Shown here piece after piece: positions 1 through 10,260 of a stretch of DNA of 64,000 nucleotides. The stretch lies in the NCBI GenBank assembly GCA_015075305.1, contig JABTUS010000004.1, positions 62,001 to 126,000 of the forward strand, read 5' to 3'. The notes below the pieces were generated by a model. The model made no database searches. It saw only the letters and a program-made list of their open reading frames with translations, and was not told where the DNA came from. Positions within the stretch are counted from its first letter, which is position 1; every line of letters starts with the position of its first letter. The translations under genes were made by a program, and so were the position numbers. The stretch is from Opitutaceae bacterium (GTDB lineage: Bacteria; Verrucomicrobiota; Verrucomicrobiia; Opitutales; Opitutaceae).

Positions 1-227
1 GCGTCTGGCGCTGTCATGGATCAGGTGATTGGAAGTCGGAAAGTGGCAGGGATGCGGGCATGCAGATGGAGAAATTCAATAGGATCCGAATTTCGACTGC
101 GAGTCGAATGCCGGCAGCAGGAACCCCGGCAGTTTTCATCGATTGGCTGCCGGCTCGATTGTGCTGCCTGCGAGCAATGTGGGGATTGTTGCGAACGTGG
201 CGACAATCGGAGCAATTTCGCGTGTGC

Positions 228-1868
228 CTATGGCGACATCGTCAGGAGCAATACGGCGTCGTTCCAGTCGGAGGGTCGATGAAAGGTCGCCGCAGGCGTA
301 GGCAAACTCAATGCGTCGCTAATGACGACAAATTTCCCTGTGACGGGATTGTACCAGCGCCCTGTCATCCCTGCTGGCGCCGCGCTCAAATCGACGACGA
401 TCTCGGGATTGTCGGGAAGGTAGGCCACGAGCAGATCGCCGGAGGCTGATCGAGAAGCGGCCATGCGTTTCTGGGGATCGGCAGCTTGGTTGAGAACCAG
501 TTCAGGTGCGGGCACCAGCCGCGTCCAGTCGATGACTGAGAAGAAATCGCGCAGGTGCGTCATCTGCGTCGCACTTGGCCAGGTGAGTGCGTTGCGCCAG
601 TAGTCGTAGGTATCGGCGTCGGTGTTGAAACGCCACACGCCTCCCAAGCCGCCAGGCACCTTTGGGGGAATATCACCTGCGCCGTAGGTGTAGCCGCGCG
701 AGCCGGACAGCCAGGCTATCCAGCCGAGTTTGCGGACATCCTGCTCGCGCCAGTTCGGCGCGTGGTCGTGTCCGTGGGCGTCATACATCGCCTCGATATT
801 GATGACTGGCTTGATGGGCGGCCTCCTCCACAATTCGAGGGTCCAATCCGCCGCGGCTGCGTAGGCCTGGTTCAGACGCCCTGAGTGATGGCCGGACTGA
901 AGGCCGCAAAAGTCCTCATAGTCGGCGTCGTGATAGCGTTTGGCCGTCTCGAAGTGCGTTCCGGGGTGCTGGGTGACCAGGTGCGTGGTGAGCTGATGGT
1001 AGGTTCTGGCGGCCTCCTCGTTTTGAAGATCGATTCGCTGATCGAAGCTTGGCGAGAAAATCACCATGTGACCGGCGAGCCTGCCGGCGACGTAGCGATG
1101 AAAAGCGAGTGGGCGCTGCTGGATCCCAAAGCCCGCAGGCGAATTGCCAAGTCCAGTAAGGAGCACCATCAGGCTTCGGTCGTTGGCGGAGGCCAGTTTG
1201 ACTTCAAGATCCCGCCAATAGAGAGGATTCGGGGAGTTGTCCTCGCGGAATGGAGCGTGACCGCTGGCGGGTGCCATGTTGCCGCTGCGCTTCACCATGG
1301 TGGCCACGGTCTGCAGCACGGTGAAGCCCTGGCGGGCACGCACGTCCATGTAGTCCTGAAATTCCGCCAGCGTGGCCTTCCAGATCGCATTCCAGCCGGT
1401 GTCACCCATCCAGAGGAAAGGCGTGCCGTCGGCATGGATCAGGTACCGCCTGTCGGGACTGACACGCAGATCTCCGTGGCGGTAGAGGGGATTGTCCCCG
1501 TCGTAGGCTTCGACGTGGACCTCCCCGGTGCGACCATGCAGGCCTGCGTCCGAGGGATCGCTGCAGGTCGTGGTCCAATGCCAGGTTCCCGTGCTCGGAA
1601 ACGCCGCTCGAAAGCGGAAGCCGCGTTCAGCGTCCCAGAAGGCGGGAACCTTGAAACTTGCGTTTCCCGGACCCGCGAAACGCACGTCGATTTGAACGTC
1701 CGAGTAGGGCTTGGCGTGCACCTTTTCCGCGGCCAGCGCGCCTTCCCAGCGCTGCCATTGGACGGCTTTGTCAGGTACCGCGTCTGCGCGGGCGGCGAGT
1801 TCGAGGCAGGCGACCAGTATCACTGATCGAATCCATGGAGTGAGGATTGACAATGCCTGGTTTTGCAT
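228..1868 (-). CDS. Secreted DUF5060/DUF4038 glycoside hydrolase (GH140/apiosidase-like)
   Basis: A 546-aa protein with an N-terminal signal peptide (hydrophobic SVILVACLELAA, cleavage after about residue 30). A beta-sandwich of the DUF5060 type follows (about 31-122, with the FPSTGTWHW signature), then a DUF4038 TIM-barrel (about 125-445, opening with IHADGTPFLWMGDTGW). A C-terminal sandwich of the putative collagen-binding type ends near GRWYNPVTGKF. The INIEAMYD segment in the barrel carries a glutamate in the position expected for a catalytic acid of this clan. Family members act on side chains of plant polysaccharides such as rhamnogalacturonan II. The product is probably periplasmic or secreted. 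It starts 10 bp after the orphan antitoxin gene. The exact substrate cannot be read from sequence. Confidence 0.85.
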   Translation of the reverse strand: MQNQALSILTPWIRSVILVACLELAARADAVPDKAVQWQRWEGALAAEKVHAKPYSDVQIDVRFAGPGNASFKVPAFWDAERGFRFRAAFPSTGTWHWTTTCSDPSDAGLHGRTGEVHVEAYDGDNPLYRHGDLRVSPDRRYLIHADGTPFLWMGDTGWNAIWKATLAEFQDYMDVRARQGFTVLQTVATMVKRSGNMAPASGHAPFREDNSPNPLYWRDLEVKLASANDRSLMVLLTGLGNSPAGFGIQQRPLAFHRYVAGRLAGHMVIFSPSFDQRIDLQNEEAARTYHQLTTHLVTQHPGTHFETAKRYHDADYEDFCGLQSGHHSGRLNQAYAAAADWTLELWRRPPIKPVINIEAMYDAHGHDHAPNWREQDVRKLGWIAWLSGSRGYTYGAGDIPPKVPGGLGGVWRFNTDADTYDYWRNALTWPSATQMTHLRDFFSVIDWTRLVPAPELVLNQAADPQKRMAASRSASGDLLVAYLPDNPEIVVDLSAAPAGMTGRWYNPVTGKFVVISDALSLPTPAATFHRPSDWNDAVLLLTMSP

Positions 1869-1877
1869 GGTGAGAGA

Positions 1878-2123
1878 TCAATTTTTGCGGGCAAGGTCCC
1901 GGCCTTCATGACGGGGAACCTCCGGCAAATCCGGGCACGATCCCGCGAGGGCAATGAATCTTTGTCGTCGCTCCTCGAAGTTGGAGTCCAGCGGTTCAAG
2001 CAAGACACCACGCGGCGTCTTGAGAATTTGAAATTCCCTGCCCTTGAATCGGAAGTCACGAGGCAGCTTCACCGCTTGAGAGCCACCATGTTGAAATATT
2101 TTAGCTTTTGAAATGGTTGCCAT
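1878..2123 (-). CDS. VapB-type antitoxin (AbrB/SpoVT fold), no toxin partner
   Basis: An 81-aa protein starting MATISKAKIFQHGGSQAV. This N-terminus matches the AbrB/MazE swapped-hairpin DNA-binding fold of VapB antitoxins (GGSQAVKLPRDFRF). The C-terminal half (LDSNFEERRQRFIALAG) is the kind of tail that wraps a PIN toxin. A GTG two codons upstream (2129) is an alternative start. VapB genes normally overlap a downstream vapC, but here the next gene downstream is the glycosidase, 10 bp away, so the toxin is missing. It may be a remnant of a decayed module or may act on a toxin encoded elsewhere. It is unrelated to the Phd/PIN pair at 3298-3998. Confidence 0.75.
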   Translation of the reverse strand: MATISKAKIFQHGGSQAVKLPRDFRFKGREFQILKTPRGVLLEPLDSNFEERRQRFIALAGSCPDLPEVPRHEGRDLARKN

Positions 2124-2347
2124 GGCCACATATGGATACGCGCCAGTGCGGGTGTCGAGCCTTGGCCGCGTTCACAATTGTTGTCGCGATGAAACTCGCC
2201 GAAACAGTGGAAGATCCATCAGACGCAGTTTGGAATTCTGCTGATACTGTGCTGCCGCCGCGCCGTGCGAAGAGGGAAGTGCGGGGTAAACGGCAGCGGA
2301 AAAAACAAAAGATTGATGGATTCACGCCGCCCGCGGAAGATCCGCCG

Positions 2348-3154
2348 ATGTCAACCGTGGCCCTGGACGGAAAGGTTCTTGTGGTGATTGGTGGCACGAC
2401 GGGTCTTGGCCTGTCGGCTGCGCGCGCGATGATTGAAGCGGGCGCGAAGGGCGTCGTTCTGACGGGGCGCGACGACAATTCCGCGCGATCGGTGCAGGCG
2501 CTGCTGGGTGATGCCGCGGCGACATTCACGGGCGATGCCGTTGATCCGAAGCATGCGCCATCCGCCATTGCGCTGGCGCGGGAAAAGTTTGGCTCTTTCG
2601 ACGGGCTCTACCATGTCGCTGGAGGAAGTGGGCGAAGATTTGGGGATGGCCCCCTGCATGAAATCACCGACGAGGGGGTTCGTGCCACGCTTGAGATGAA
2701 CCTCCACTCGCTGATCTTTTCGAACCGGGCCGCGGTCCGCCAGTTTCTCGACCAAGGGTCGGCCGGGGCTGTGCTCAACATGGGGTCGGTGCTTGGCTGG
2801 TCGCCGTCACCCCACTACTTTTCCACACACGTCTACGCGGCGGCGAAGTCGGCGGTCATTGGATTCACGCAGTCCGTGGCTGCGCGTTACGCGTCTCAGA
2901 ACATCCGTTTCAATGTCATCGCGCCGGCGCTGATTGAAACGCCGATGGCCAGGCGGGCGGCTGAAGATGACCAGATTCGTGAGTTCATTCACTCAAAACA
3001 GCCGCTGGACGGCGGACGAATCGGCCGGCCGGATGACTGTGACGGAGCGGCGGTTTTTCTACTGTCCGATGCGGCGCGATTCGTAACGGGCCAGGTGCTT
3101 GCCGTCGATGGCGGCTGGTGCCTGAGCGAAGGGCAGGTGGCCGCGGGGGAATGA
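2348..3154 (+). CDS. SDR-family NAD(P)-dependent oxidoreductase
   Basis: A 268-aa classical short-chain dehydrogenase. It has the cofactor-binding GGTTGLGLSAA near the N-terminus and a catalytic Tyr163-x3-Lys167 (YAAAK). It has the usual C-terminal DAARFVTGQVLAVDGGW, and its length is typical of the family. The ATG at 2348 is chosen because family homology begins right there; the open frame extends upstream to 2108, but that part looks non-coding. Substrate is unknown. The 3' part of the gene plus about 54 bp downstream is repeated 1,160 bp further on, with an in-frame deletion, on the other side of a toxin-antitoxin pair. Confidence 0.88.
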   Translation: MSTVALDGKVLVVIGGTTGLGLSAARAMIEAGAKGVVLTGRDDNSARSVQALLGDAAATFTGDAVDPKHAPSAIALAREKFGSFDGLYHVAGGSGRRFGDGPLHEITDEGVRATLEMNLHSLIFSNRAAVRQFLDQGSAGAVLNMGSVLGWSPSPHYFSTHVYAAAKSAVIGFTQSVAARYASQNIRFNVIAPALIETPMARRAAEDDQIREFIHSKQPLDGGRIGRPDDCDGAAVFLLSDAARFVTGQVLAVDGGWCLSEGQVAAGE

Positions 3155-3208
3155 GGCTGAATGAATCGGACCCTGGAGGCATTCCATACCGAAGGATGTG
3201 AGCAGTTT
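3011..3208. repeat. Direct repeat, copy 1 (3' end of SDR gene)
   Basis: This stretch recurs at 4171-4368 with a single mismatch seen (3190 C versus 4350 T). The first 179 bp are identical by eye. It covers the last 48 codons of the SDR gene and 54 bp beyond its stop. Less conserved homology extends upstream in both copies. Confidence 0.9.
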
Positions 3209-3297
3209 TGTTGCGCATCCCCGGCCGCCCCTCCGTATGATGGACTGAACGCATTTCGTTTTGAGGCTCTCTGGCGACGCTTGACTCCGGCGGATTC

Positions 3298-3561
3298 GTG
3301 AGTCATTTCCGTGATACATTGAAAACGGCGACTGTCCGCCAGATCCGCAACAAGTTTCCAGAGGTCCTGCGCATGCTTCGGGACGGTGGCTCCGTAGCCA
3401 TCACGTCCCGGCGCAAGGTGGTGGCGACCTTGACGCCGCCTCCGCCGGTGGCCCGCGCCGAGCGTGGCTGGGGCGATCTCGCCGATCGGCGCCGGGCCTT
3501 GCTGGCGAGGCCGGTCGCACGGATTTCGGGAGCTGACCTCCTGACCGCCGACCGGGAGTGA
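3298..3561 (+). CDS. Phd/YefM-type antitoxin
   Basis: An 87-aa protein with a GTG start. The TVRQIRNKFPEVLRMLRDGGSVAITSRRKVVATLTP segment (about 11-46) is the Phd/YefM DNA-binding and dimerisation fold, including the typical 'I T x x x K x V A x L' strand. The C-terminal half is the disordered toxin-neutralising tail. The stop codon overlaps the GTG of the downstream PIN gene (GTGA, 3558-3561), so translation is coupled. Such modules usually repress their own promoter; no operator could be defined here. The pair lies between two copies of an SDR gene end, which suggests it arrived by insertion or by a duplication event. Confidence 0.8.
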   Translation: MSHFRDTLKTATVRQIRNKFPEVLRMLRDGGSVAITSRRKVVATLTPPPPVARAERGWGDLADRRRALLARPVARISGADLLTADRE

Positions 3562-3998
3562 CGGTGGCCACCTACGCCGACACCTCCTTCCTTTTCTCGC
3601 TGTTCGTCCATGACGCGAACACAGCCGCCGCGTTGGCCTGGCTTGAGAAGCATCCGGTGCCAATTCCCCTGACCGACTTCCAGCGATGTGAACTGGAAAA
3701 TGCGATCCGGCTGGCGGTCTTCCGGAGAAGCATCGATCCAGCCGCGGCCGCGGAAGCGTTACGGACACTGGAAGCCGACGTTGCCGCGGGAAATCTTTTC
3801 GAGCAAAACGCGACTTCGTCCGACCTTTTTGCCGCGGCGGGGCGTATTGGAGCCGCACATACCAGCCGGCTCGGTATCCGGACGCTCGACTTGCTCCACC
3901 TTGGATTGGCGGTGCATCTTCGGTCCAAGCTTTTTCTGACTTTCGATGCCCGCCAACGGGAGGGCGCCAAGGCGGTCGGTCTTCGTATCGGTCCTTGA
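3558..3998 (+). CDS. VapC-like PIN-domain toxin
   Basis: A 146-aa PIN-domain ribonuclease. The four acidic residues expected for metal binding are visible: Asp8 (YADTSF), Glu45 (RCELENA), Asp111 (RTLDLLHL) and Asp130 (FLTFDARQ). All are intact, so the toxin is predicted to be active. GTG start overlapping the antitoxin stop by 4 nt. PIN toxins of TA modules cleave tRNA or rRNA, but the target cannot be inferred here. The ARQREGAKAVGL ending is typical of the family. Confidence 0.85.
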   Translation: MTVATYADTSFLFSLFVHDANTAAALAWLEKHPVPIPLTDFQRCELENAIRLAVFRRSIDPAAAAEALRTLEADVAAGNLFEQNATSSDLFAAAGRIGAAHTSRLGIRTLDLLHLGLAVHLRSKLFLTFDARQREGAKAVGLRIGP

Positions 3999-4035
3999 AT
4001 TGATCCGGCTTAGCCGGCGTACTCTGCCATGGAGG

Positions 4036-4314
4036 TTCACGGACGATGCCGTCGATCCGAAGCATGCGCAGTCCGCCATCGCGCCGGCGTTGGTTGAAAC
4101 ACCGATGGCCAAACGGGCCGCGGGTGATGATCGAATTCTTGGGTTCATACGCACAAAACAACCCCTGGATGGCGGACGAATCGGCCGGCCGGATGACTGT
4201 GACGGAGCGGCGGTTTTTCTACTGTCCGATGCGGCGCGATTCGTAACGGGCCAGGTGCTTGCCGTCGATGGCGGCTGGTGCCTGAGCGAAGGGCAGGTGG
4301 CCGCGGGGGAATGA
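4036..4314 (+). pseudogene. Truncated duplicate of the SDR gene with a 117-codon internal deletion
   Basis: Reads in frame with the upstream SDR gene. It matches the region beginning near 2523 up to 2572, then jumps to the region from 2921 to the SDR stop. The jump removes 351 nt, exactly 117 codons, at a short shared AT(C/T)GCG sequence. The Rossmann glycine motif and the catalytic Tyr/Lys are both absent, so it cannot be an active enzyme. The upstream part has diverged somewhat while the last 140 bp is nearly identical to the parent. No convincing start codon or ribosome-binding site is seen. Confidence 0.85.
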
Positions 4315-4368
4315 GGCTGAATGAATCGGACCCTGGAGGCATTCCATACTGAAGGATGTGAGCAGTTT
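4171..4368. repeat. Direct repeat, copy 2
   Basis: Second copy of the 198-bp repeat at 3011-3208, offset exactly 1,160 bp, same orientation. Recombination between the copies would delete the Phd/PIN toxin-antitoxin pair. Confidence 0.9.
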
Positions 4369-4537
4369 GTTCCTGTGCCCTGCAGTCTGGTGCTCAGATG
4401 GCTGCGGCTTGTGAGAGGCGCTTTAACTCCCTGATGAACACTGTTAGGGCTTTTCAATCCACTGGCGTCGCCCTAGAAGACCGGGATTCACCCGGCTGTC
4501 GGGAACCAATCCCCTGTCAAGCTGACCCAAAACCCTC

Positions 4538-6442
4538 ATGATTGAGAAAAGACGTGCCGCAATGGAATCAGCAATCACTTCACAACGGTGGCTGTGCCTT
4601 GGGTTTTTAACATGGCTGCTGACGGCGCTTCCCGCGTTCTCCCAGGGTGCCAGTTTGCCCGCTGACATCAATACCATCGTCTCGACCCAGCCAATGGAAA
4701 TCGAGGCGGAGGGGACTGGTGTTCATGGGCAGTTTATGGTCGCCAAAGAAATCCTGAGTGCGGACTCGAGCGGCGACTTGGTTTATTCAATCACGGAACC
4801 TCCAAAGTTTGGGCGCGTTGGTCTGGCTGGCGGCGATGATTCGGACGTATTCAAGAACACAACATCGCGCCTCGGTTACTTTGCCTATCGCCCGCAGGAC
4901 GATTATGTGGGTGAGGACTCCTTCGGCTATAGCGTGAAGAATGAGACCTCCGGTCTCGTTTATAGGAACCGCGTGGTGATCACCGTGAAGCCGCCGCCGC
5001 CGGTTGAACTTCAGAAATTTGAAGTGAGCGCCGACCGTGAACGCGTGGTCAACGCGAGCGAAGTGACCCTGACCACGCGACCCAATACTCAGGTGAGCCA
5101 GAAGCTTCCGAGTCATGAGGACTTCATGTCGGAGGCGGACCGTTTGTCGGTGGTCGGTGCGAAGGTGGTGTATTTGCTCGATGATGCGGCGAAACCTCAG
5201 AACGGGATGGCCAGGCTCGATCGGCAAACGGGGCAGCTGACCTATTCGCCGAACCCCGGATTCTTCGGCGTGGACCATTTCAAGTATTACACGACGGATG
5301 AGAACAACCCGCATCTGGGGGTGGAGAACACCGTGACGGTCAATGTGGAGCCGGTTCGAATCAAGCGGCACATTGTCGCGGATCGCTCGCGGAGCCGGGA
5401 AGTCGATCTTGTCTTTGTCATCAACAATTCGCCATCGATGGCCGCGCATCAGAGCCGACTTGCGGAGAATCTCAGTCGTTTCAGGCAGCTCTTCGACAAG
5501 CGGGATCTGGACTACAGGATAGGTGTGCTGACGACGGATTTTGTGAACAGGGATTCGCGCGGCGGATACGGACCCCCGCGCTATTATAAGGAGGTTCGAT
5601 CGATCGAGCTGGATGCGAACGGTCACCCCGTGCTCGATCGGCGCAACCGCCCCAAAGTGATCAGCAAGCGCGTCGCAAGCAATGGCAACCTCGTCACGCT
5701 TCCCGTCATGCCTCAGCCATGGGTTACGCGCCAGACACCCAACGGCATTTTTGCGGAACTCGTGAAGGTCGGGACAAACGGGGACAGCAACCGGACAGCA
5801 TTCACCGCAGTGTACAATTTCGTCGCCGGATACTACAACAAGCAGCACACTTTCCTTCGCCCGGATGCGACGACTTTCGTCGTCTTCTTCATGGATGAGG
5901 AGGAAACACGCATGGCGACATGGAGAACCTTCCGGGATGGAACCCGGCAGGCGGAATGGGTCGAGGATGGAAAACTGCCCGACTTGATCCGGCAGTACAA
6001 CCTTCGTCACCCAGAGGCACGTCAGACTCTCGACGGCTACATCAATGACTGGGTCTTGAAGCCCTTCATCATCGTGAAGGGAAACAAGCGAGGGAATATT
6101 GAAATGCACGCCGTGGTTGCGCATGGCAACATCTCTCATCGTCGCGCAGCGGAACTGACCGGAGGCACGGTGCTGGACATCGAATCCGATTTCTCCGCAC
6201 AGCTCGCGGCGCTCGGTGATCGCATTGCGGATACGGTTGCCGTCGCCTTGGAGCCTGTTCAGGTCACGGCGACCCTCTACAAGAAGAGTTTCCGGGTCCT
6301 GGTGGATGGCCGGGAGATTCCTGCTGATCCCGAGAATGGGTTCTCATACGACGAGCGCTCACACAGCATTCGATTCAACGGCGATTCCAAGAAGAAGGCG
6401 TTCACCGCAAAGATCGACATCACCTACGAGGAGCACATGTGA
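4538..6442 (+). CDS. Secreted von Willebrand factor A protein with cadherin-like repeats
   Basis: A 634-aa exported protein. A signal peptide (LCLGFLTWLLTALPAFSQG) follows either the ATG at 4538 or the in-frame ATG at 4562; neither has a clear ribosome-binding site. Two bacterial Ig/cadherin-like repeats with a shared YxGxDxFxY-type signature lie at about 45-150 (YVGEDSFGY) and 165-275 (FFGVDHFKY). A vWA domain starts near 288 (VDLVFVINNSPSM). The metal-site motif DxSxS reads N296-x-S-x-S, so the first Asp is Asn. The C-terminal region resembles a small beta domain. The role is probably extracellular binding or adhesion. The gene stands alone, convergent with carbonic anhydrase. Confidence 0.75.
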   Translation: MIEKRRAAMESAITSQRWLCLGFLTWLLTALPAFSQGASLPADINTIVSTQPMEIEAEGTGVHGQFMVAKEILSADSSGDLVYSITEPPKFGRVGLAGGDDSDVFKNTTSRLGYFAYRPQDDYVGEDSFGYSVKNETSGLVYRNRVVITVKPPPPVELQKFEVSADRERVVNASEVTLTTRPNTQVSQKLPSHEDFMSEADRLSVVGAKVVYLLDDAAKPQNGMARLDRQTGQLTYSPNPGFFGVDHFKYYTTDENNPHLGVENTVTVNVEPVRIKRHIVADRSRSREVDLVFVINNSPSMAAHQSRLAENLSRFRQLFDKRDLDYRIGVLTTDFVNRDSRGGYGPPRYYKEVRSIELDANGHPVLDRRNRPKVISKRVASNGNLVTLPVMPQPWVTRQTPNGIFAELVKVGTNGDSNRTAFTAVYNFVAGYYNKQHTFLRPDATTFVVFFMDEEETRMATWRTFRDGTRQAEWVEDGKLPDLIRQYNLRHPEARQTLDGYINDWVLKPFIIVKGNKRGNIEMHAVVAHGNISHRRAAELTGGTVLDIESDFSAQLAALGDRIADTVAVALEPVQVTATLYKKSFRVLVDGREIPADPENGFSYDERSHSIRFNGDSKKKAFTAKIDITYEEHM

Positions 6443-6517
6443 CCCGCCCGTGTCCGACCTGGTCCTCAAGGTCAGCCGGCACGCAAAAGATGGCCTTGGT
6501 CCGCCGAACTCCAGACG

Positions 6518-7198
6518 CTAGTCGAGGCCCTCGGAGCCACTTCTGATCCTGCCCGCCTCGATGGCGGCGAGTGCGCCCTGGAACTGGCCTGGGAGCTGGT
6601 CGAAAGACGAGACGCTCATTCCCAGATTGCGGATGATGCCGTCGGTCAGTCCGTAGATCCAGCTATGCACCGTCAGCGGCTGGCCCCTGTCCCAGGCATC
6701 TCGAACGATCGTCGTCTGGCAAACGTTGGACACCTGTTCAATGACATTCAATTCGCACAAGGTGTTTATCTGCGCTCGTTCGCCCGGCACCGCATGCACG
6801 CAGTTCCGGTGGCGTTCGCGGACATCCTGGACATGGCGCAGCCAGTTGTCCGCGAGACCGATTCGATCGCAGCGCAGCGCGGTTCGCACGCCGCTGCAGC
6901 CGTAGTGACCGACAACAATGATGTGCCTGACCTTGAGCAGATCGACCGCGAACTGCATCACCGACAGGCAGTTCAGATCCGTGTGAATGACGACATTGGC
7001 GATGTTTCGGTGAACGAAGAGTTCTCCTGGCAGGAGATTGACGATTTCGTTCGCCGGGACACGGCTGTCGGAACAGCCGATCCACAAGTATTCCGGTGAC
7101 TGCTGTTGGGAAAGTTTCTGGAAGAATTCAGGATCGTGCCGACGAATTGTTTCAGACCAGTCCCGATTTCTTGCAAACAGGTGATCGAGTTGTCCCAT
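6518..7198 (-). CDS. can: Beta-class carbonic anhydrase
   Basis: A 226-aa cytoplasmic beta-carbonic anhydrase catalysing CO2 hydration to bicarbonate. The zinc site is complete and sits at positions Cys42, Asp44 and Arg46 (CSDSR) and His98-x2-Cys101 (HYGC), the same numbering I recall for E. coli Can. The SVMQFAVDLLKVRHIIVVGHYGCSG region is also characteristic. The ATG at 7198 is used because homology starts immediately (MGQLDHLFARN). It lies 59 bp downstream of the isocitrate dehydrogenase gene on the same strand, so it may be co-transcribed with a CO2-releasing enzyme. Confidence 0.93.
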   Translation of the reverse strand: MGQLDHLFARNRDWSETIRRHDPEFFQKLSQQQSPEYLWIGCSDSRVPANEIVNLLPGELFVHRNIANVVIHTDLNCLSVMQFAVDLLKVRHIIVVGHYGCSGVRTALRCDRIGLADNWLRHVQDVRERHRNCVHAVPGERAQINTLCELNVIEQVSNVCQTTIVRDAWDRGQPLTVHSWIYGLTDGIIRNLGMSVSSFDQLPGQFQGALAAIEAGRIRSGSEGLD

Positions 7199-7257
7199 AC
7201 GGTTCCATCGCAGCGGCGGGAGGCGGAGTTGTCGATGGGATTTCGTGTGCGCAGGCG

Positions 7258-9849
<2,592 letters not shown>

Positions 9850-9877
9850 GCCCGCCGTGTAGGGGTACGCGGCGGGC
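9850..9877. terminator. Rho-independent terminator, possibly bidirectional
   Basis: GCCCGCCG at 9850-9857 pairs with CGGCGGGC at 9870-9877. The stem extends to about 11 bp including one G-U pair, over a short AGGGG-type loop. On the plus strand it is followed by TCTTTCTTTT; on the minus strand by ATTGTTTTCTT. It sits 25 bp past the stop of the minus-strand TPR gene and most likely ends the L,D-transpeptidase/dinG/TPR transcript. Confidence 0.8.
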
Positions 9878-9901
9878 TCTTTCTTTTCCGGTGCGTGCAC
9901 T

Positions 9902-10216
9902 TCAATCCCACGAGATTTCGTTGAGCAGGCCGCGCACCTCCTCAGCCGGATCTTCGTGATGCTGCTCCAATGCCAGATGGAGCGCTTCCTCCAGCAGTGG
10001 CCTGGCTTCCCGCCGGCGGCCCTGCGTCAGCAGGATCCGCCCGAGAAGGATTCTCGGAATCATCCAGTCCGGTTTCGCTGCCATGCATTGGCGGAGGTGG
10101 GGCTCAGCGTCCGCACTTCGCTCGGCGGCAATGAGCGCCTGGGCCAGGCTGAAACGGAACAGCGCATTGTCCGGCTGCTCCGCCGTGAGTTTCGAAAAGT
10201 GAGCGATTCTATCCAT
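9902..10216 (-). CDS. Small tetratricopeptide-repeat protein
   Basis: A 104-aa soluble protein made of about two and a half TPR-like helix pairs (FRFSLAQALIAAERSADAEPHL and RILLGRILLTQGRRREARPLLEEAL). TPR proteins mediate protein-protein contacts. No signal peptide or enzymatic motif is seen. It is the last gene of a minus-strand group after dinG (gap 44 bp) and is followed by a strong terminator. A specific function cannot be assigned. Confidence 0.75.
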   Translation of the reverse strand: MDRIAHFSKLTAEQPDNALFRFSLAQALIAAERSADAEPHLRQCMAAKPDWMIPRILLGRILLTQGRRREARPLLEEALHLALEQHHEDPAEEVRGLLNEISWD

Positions 10217-10260
10217 GCTGCGTGGCGGGGTGATCGGTTTCGGAATCTGATTTCGAGCAT

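Noticed and set aside
1-227. Small overlapping frames on both strands at the window start
   Set aside because: None has a domain, ribosome-binding site or signal peptide; Arg/Cys/Ser-rich translations look random.
885-1826. 313-codon frame antisense to the GH140-like gene
   Set aside because: Composition is a mirror of the real gene; no domain recognised.
2108-2347. An 80-codon N-terminal extension of the SDR protein
   Set aside because: SDR homology begins at the ATG at 2348; the extension has no recognisable leader and overlaps the 5' end of the antitoxin gene.
4007-4019. CCGGC-TTA-GCCGG hairpin after the PIN toxin gene as a terminator
   Set aside because: Only a 5-bp stem with no T-run on either strand.
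3946-4314. A 122-codon protein as an intact small SDR-like gene
   Set aside because: It is a partial duplicate lacking the cofactor motif and catalytic Tyr/Lys; its first codons overlap the PIN toxin gene in another frame.
4787-6139. 450-codon frame antisense to the vWA gene
   Set aside because: No start context, no domain; the sense strand has a signal peptide and vWA motif.
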